Origin: Methylobacterium oryzihabitans
GTDB taxonomy: Bacteria; Pseudomonadota; Alphaproteobacteria; Rhizobiales; Beijerinckiaceae
Length of the DNA stretch: 64,000 nt
Assembly (NCBI RefSeq): GCF_004004555.2
Contig: NZ_SACP01000002.1
Coordinates: 124,001 to 188,000 of the forward strand
Direction of reading: 5' to 3'
Below the pieces are notes generated by a model. It searched no databases. It worked only from the letters and a program-made list of their open reading frames with translations, and had not been told where the DNA came from. The translations under genes and the position numbers were made by a program. Shown piece after piece: positions 63,924-64,000 of the stretch (the stretch's first letter is position 1; every line of letters starts with the position of its first letter).

Positions 63924-64000
63924 CGGCGGTCAAGGCCGGCGAGGTCGAGGGCCTGCTGCGGCGGGGCCCCGATCCCCGCATCGCCGTGATCCTGGTCTAC
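63920..64000 (+). CDS. holA: DNA polymerase III delta subunit HolA (N-terminus only)
   Basis: Only the first 27 codons are in the window. VTAVKAGEVEGLLRRGPDPR and IAVILVY match the alphaproteobacterial HolA start, where the clamp-loader ATPase-like fold begins. It uses GTG at 63920, overlapping lptE. leuS-lptE-holA is a common order, which supports the call. Confidence 0.8.
   Translation, partial: MTAVKAGEVEGLLRRGPDPRIAVILVY

Overview
The window is a 64 kb piece of a very GC-rich alphaproteobacterial chromosome, best matched by Methylobacterium or a close relative in the Hyphomicrobiales. The evidence is the overall base composition, an intracellular polyhydroxybutyrate depolymerase, PRC-barrel stress proteins behind GGAAC-N17-GTT (EcfG-type) promoters, many GTG/TTG starts, and above all the gene order ppsR-maf-aroE-coaE diverging from hemE-hemJ. 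That order flanks the chromosome origin in Caulobacter and other alphaproteobacteria. No rRNA, tRNA, CRISPR array, transposase or prophage gene was seen. Nearly all genes look vertically inherited.

Layout. 0-7 kb: a cut-off Tat-exported phosphoesterase, ruvB, a large RTX calcium-binding protein, a glutathione transferase, PHB depolymerase and ribosomal protein S21. 7-19 kb: a response regulator lacking its phospho-acceptor Asp, a class II amidotransferase, moaE, a tandem gamma-carbonic-anhydrase-like protein, a TetR-controlled pair with a perfect 20-bp palindromic operator, an FMN reductase, a HAD phosphatase, msrA, an antitoxin with no visible toxin, mepA, a PRC-barrel protein, an EVE protein and an EEP phosphatase/OGFr pair. 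19-31 kb: an M48 membrane protease operon, kup, a TerB-like gene whose 3' end is repeated four times, a run of small genes, a second PRC-barrel gene, a HARP-like protein and a strongly divergent PEP carboxylase homologue.

31-36 kb is the probable replication origin. The 537-bp gap between ppsR and hemE holds a perfect DnaA box, a perfect CtrA box (TTAA-N7-TTAA), six GANTC sites and an AT-rich block. Beyond it, 36-42 kb holds hemJ, a hydrolase with no visible nucleophile Ser, an acid phosphatase, three small orphan genes, xerD, and aroK-aroB. 42-64 kb: cytochrome c, an SDR/MarR pair, creatininase, a CobW zinc GTPase, a nucleotide cyclase with a CxxCH sensor domain, DAHP synthase, modBC with an apparent CTG start, a DUF4142 protein, acyltransferase, PpiC isomerase, a Pat-like acyltransferase, a Cds1-like PLP enzyme, yggS, leuS, lptE and the start of holA.

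Functional threads are aromatic amino acid synthesis (aroE, aroK, aroB, DAHP synthase spread over 17 kb), haem synthesis beside the origin (hemE, hemJ), molybdenum use (moaE, modBC), envelope biogenesis (mepA, PpiC, lptE) and stress response (PRC-barrel, DUF4142, msrA). A dispersed ~95-133 bp palindromic repeat occurs five times between genes, and a different 177-bp inverted repeat occurs once.
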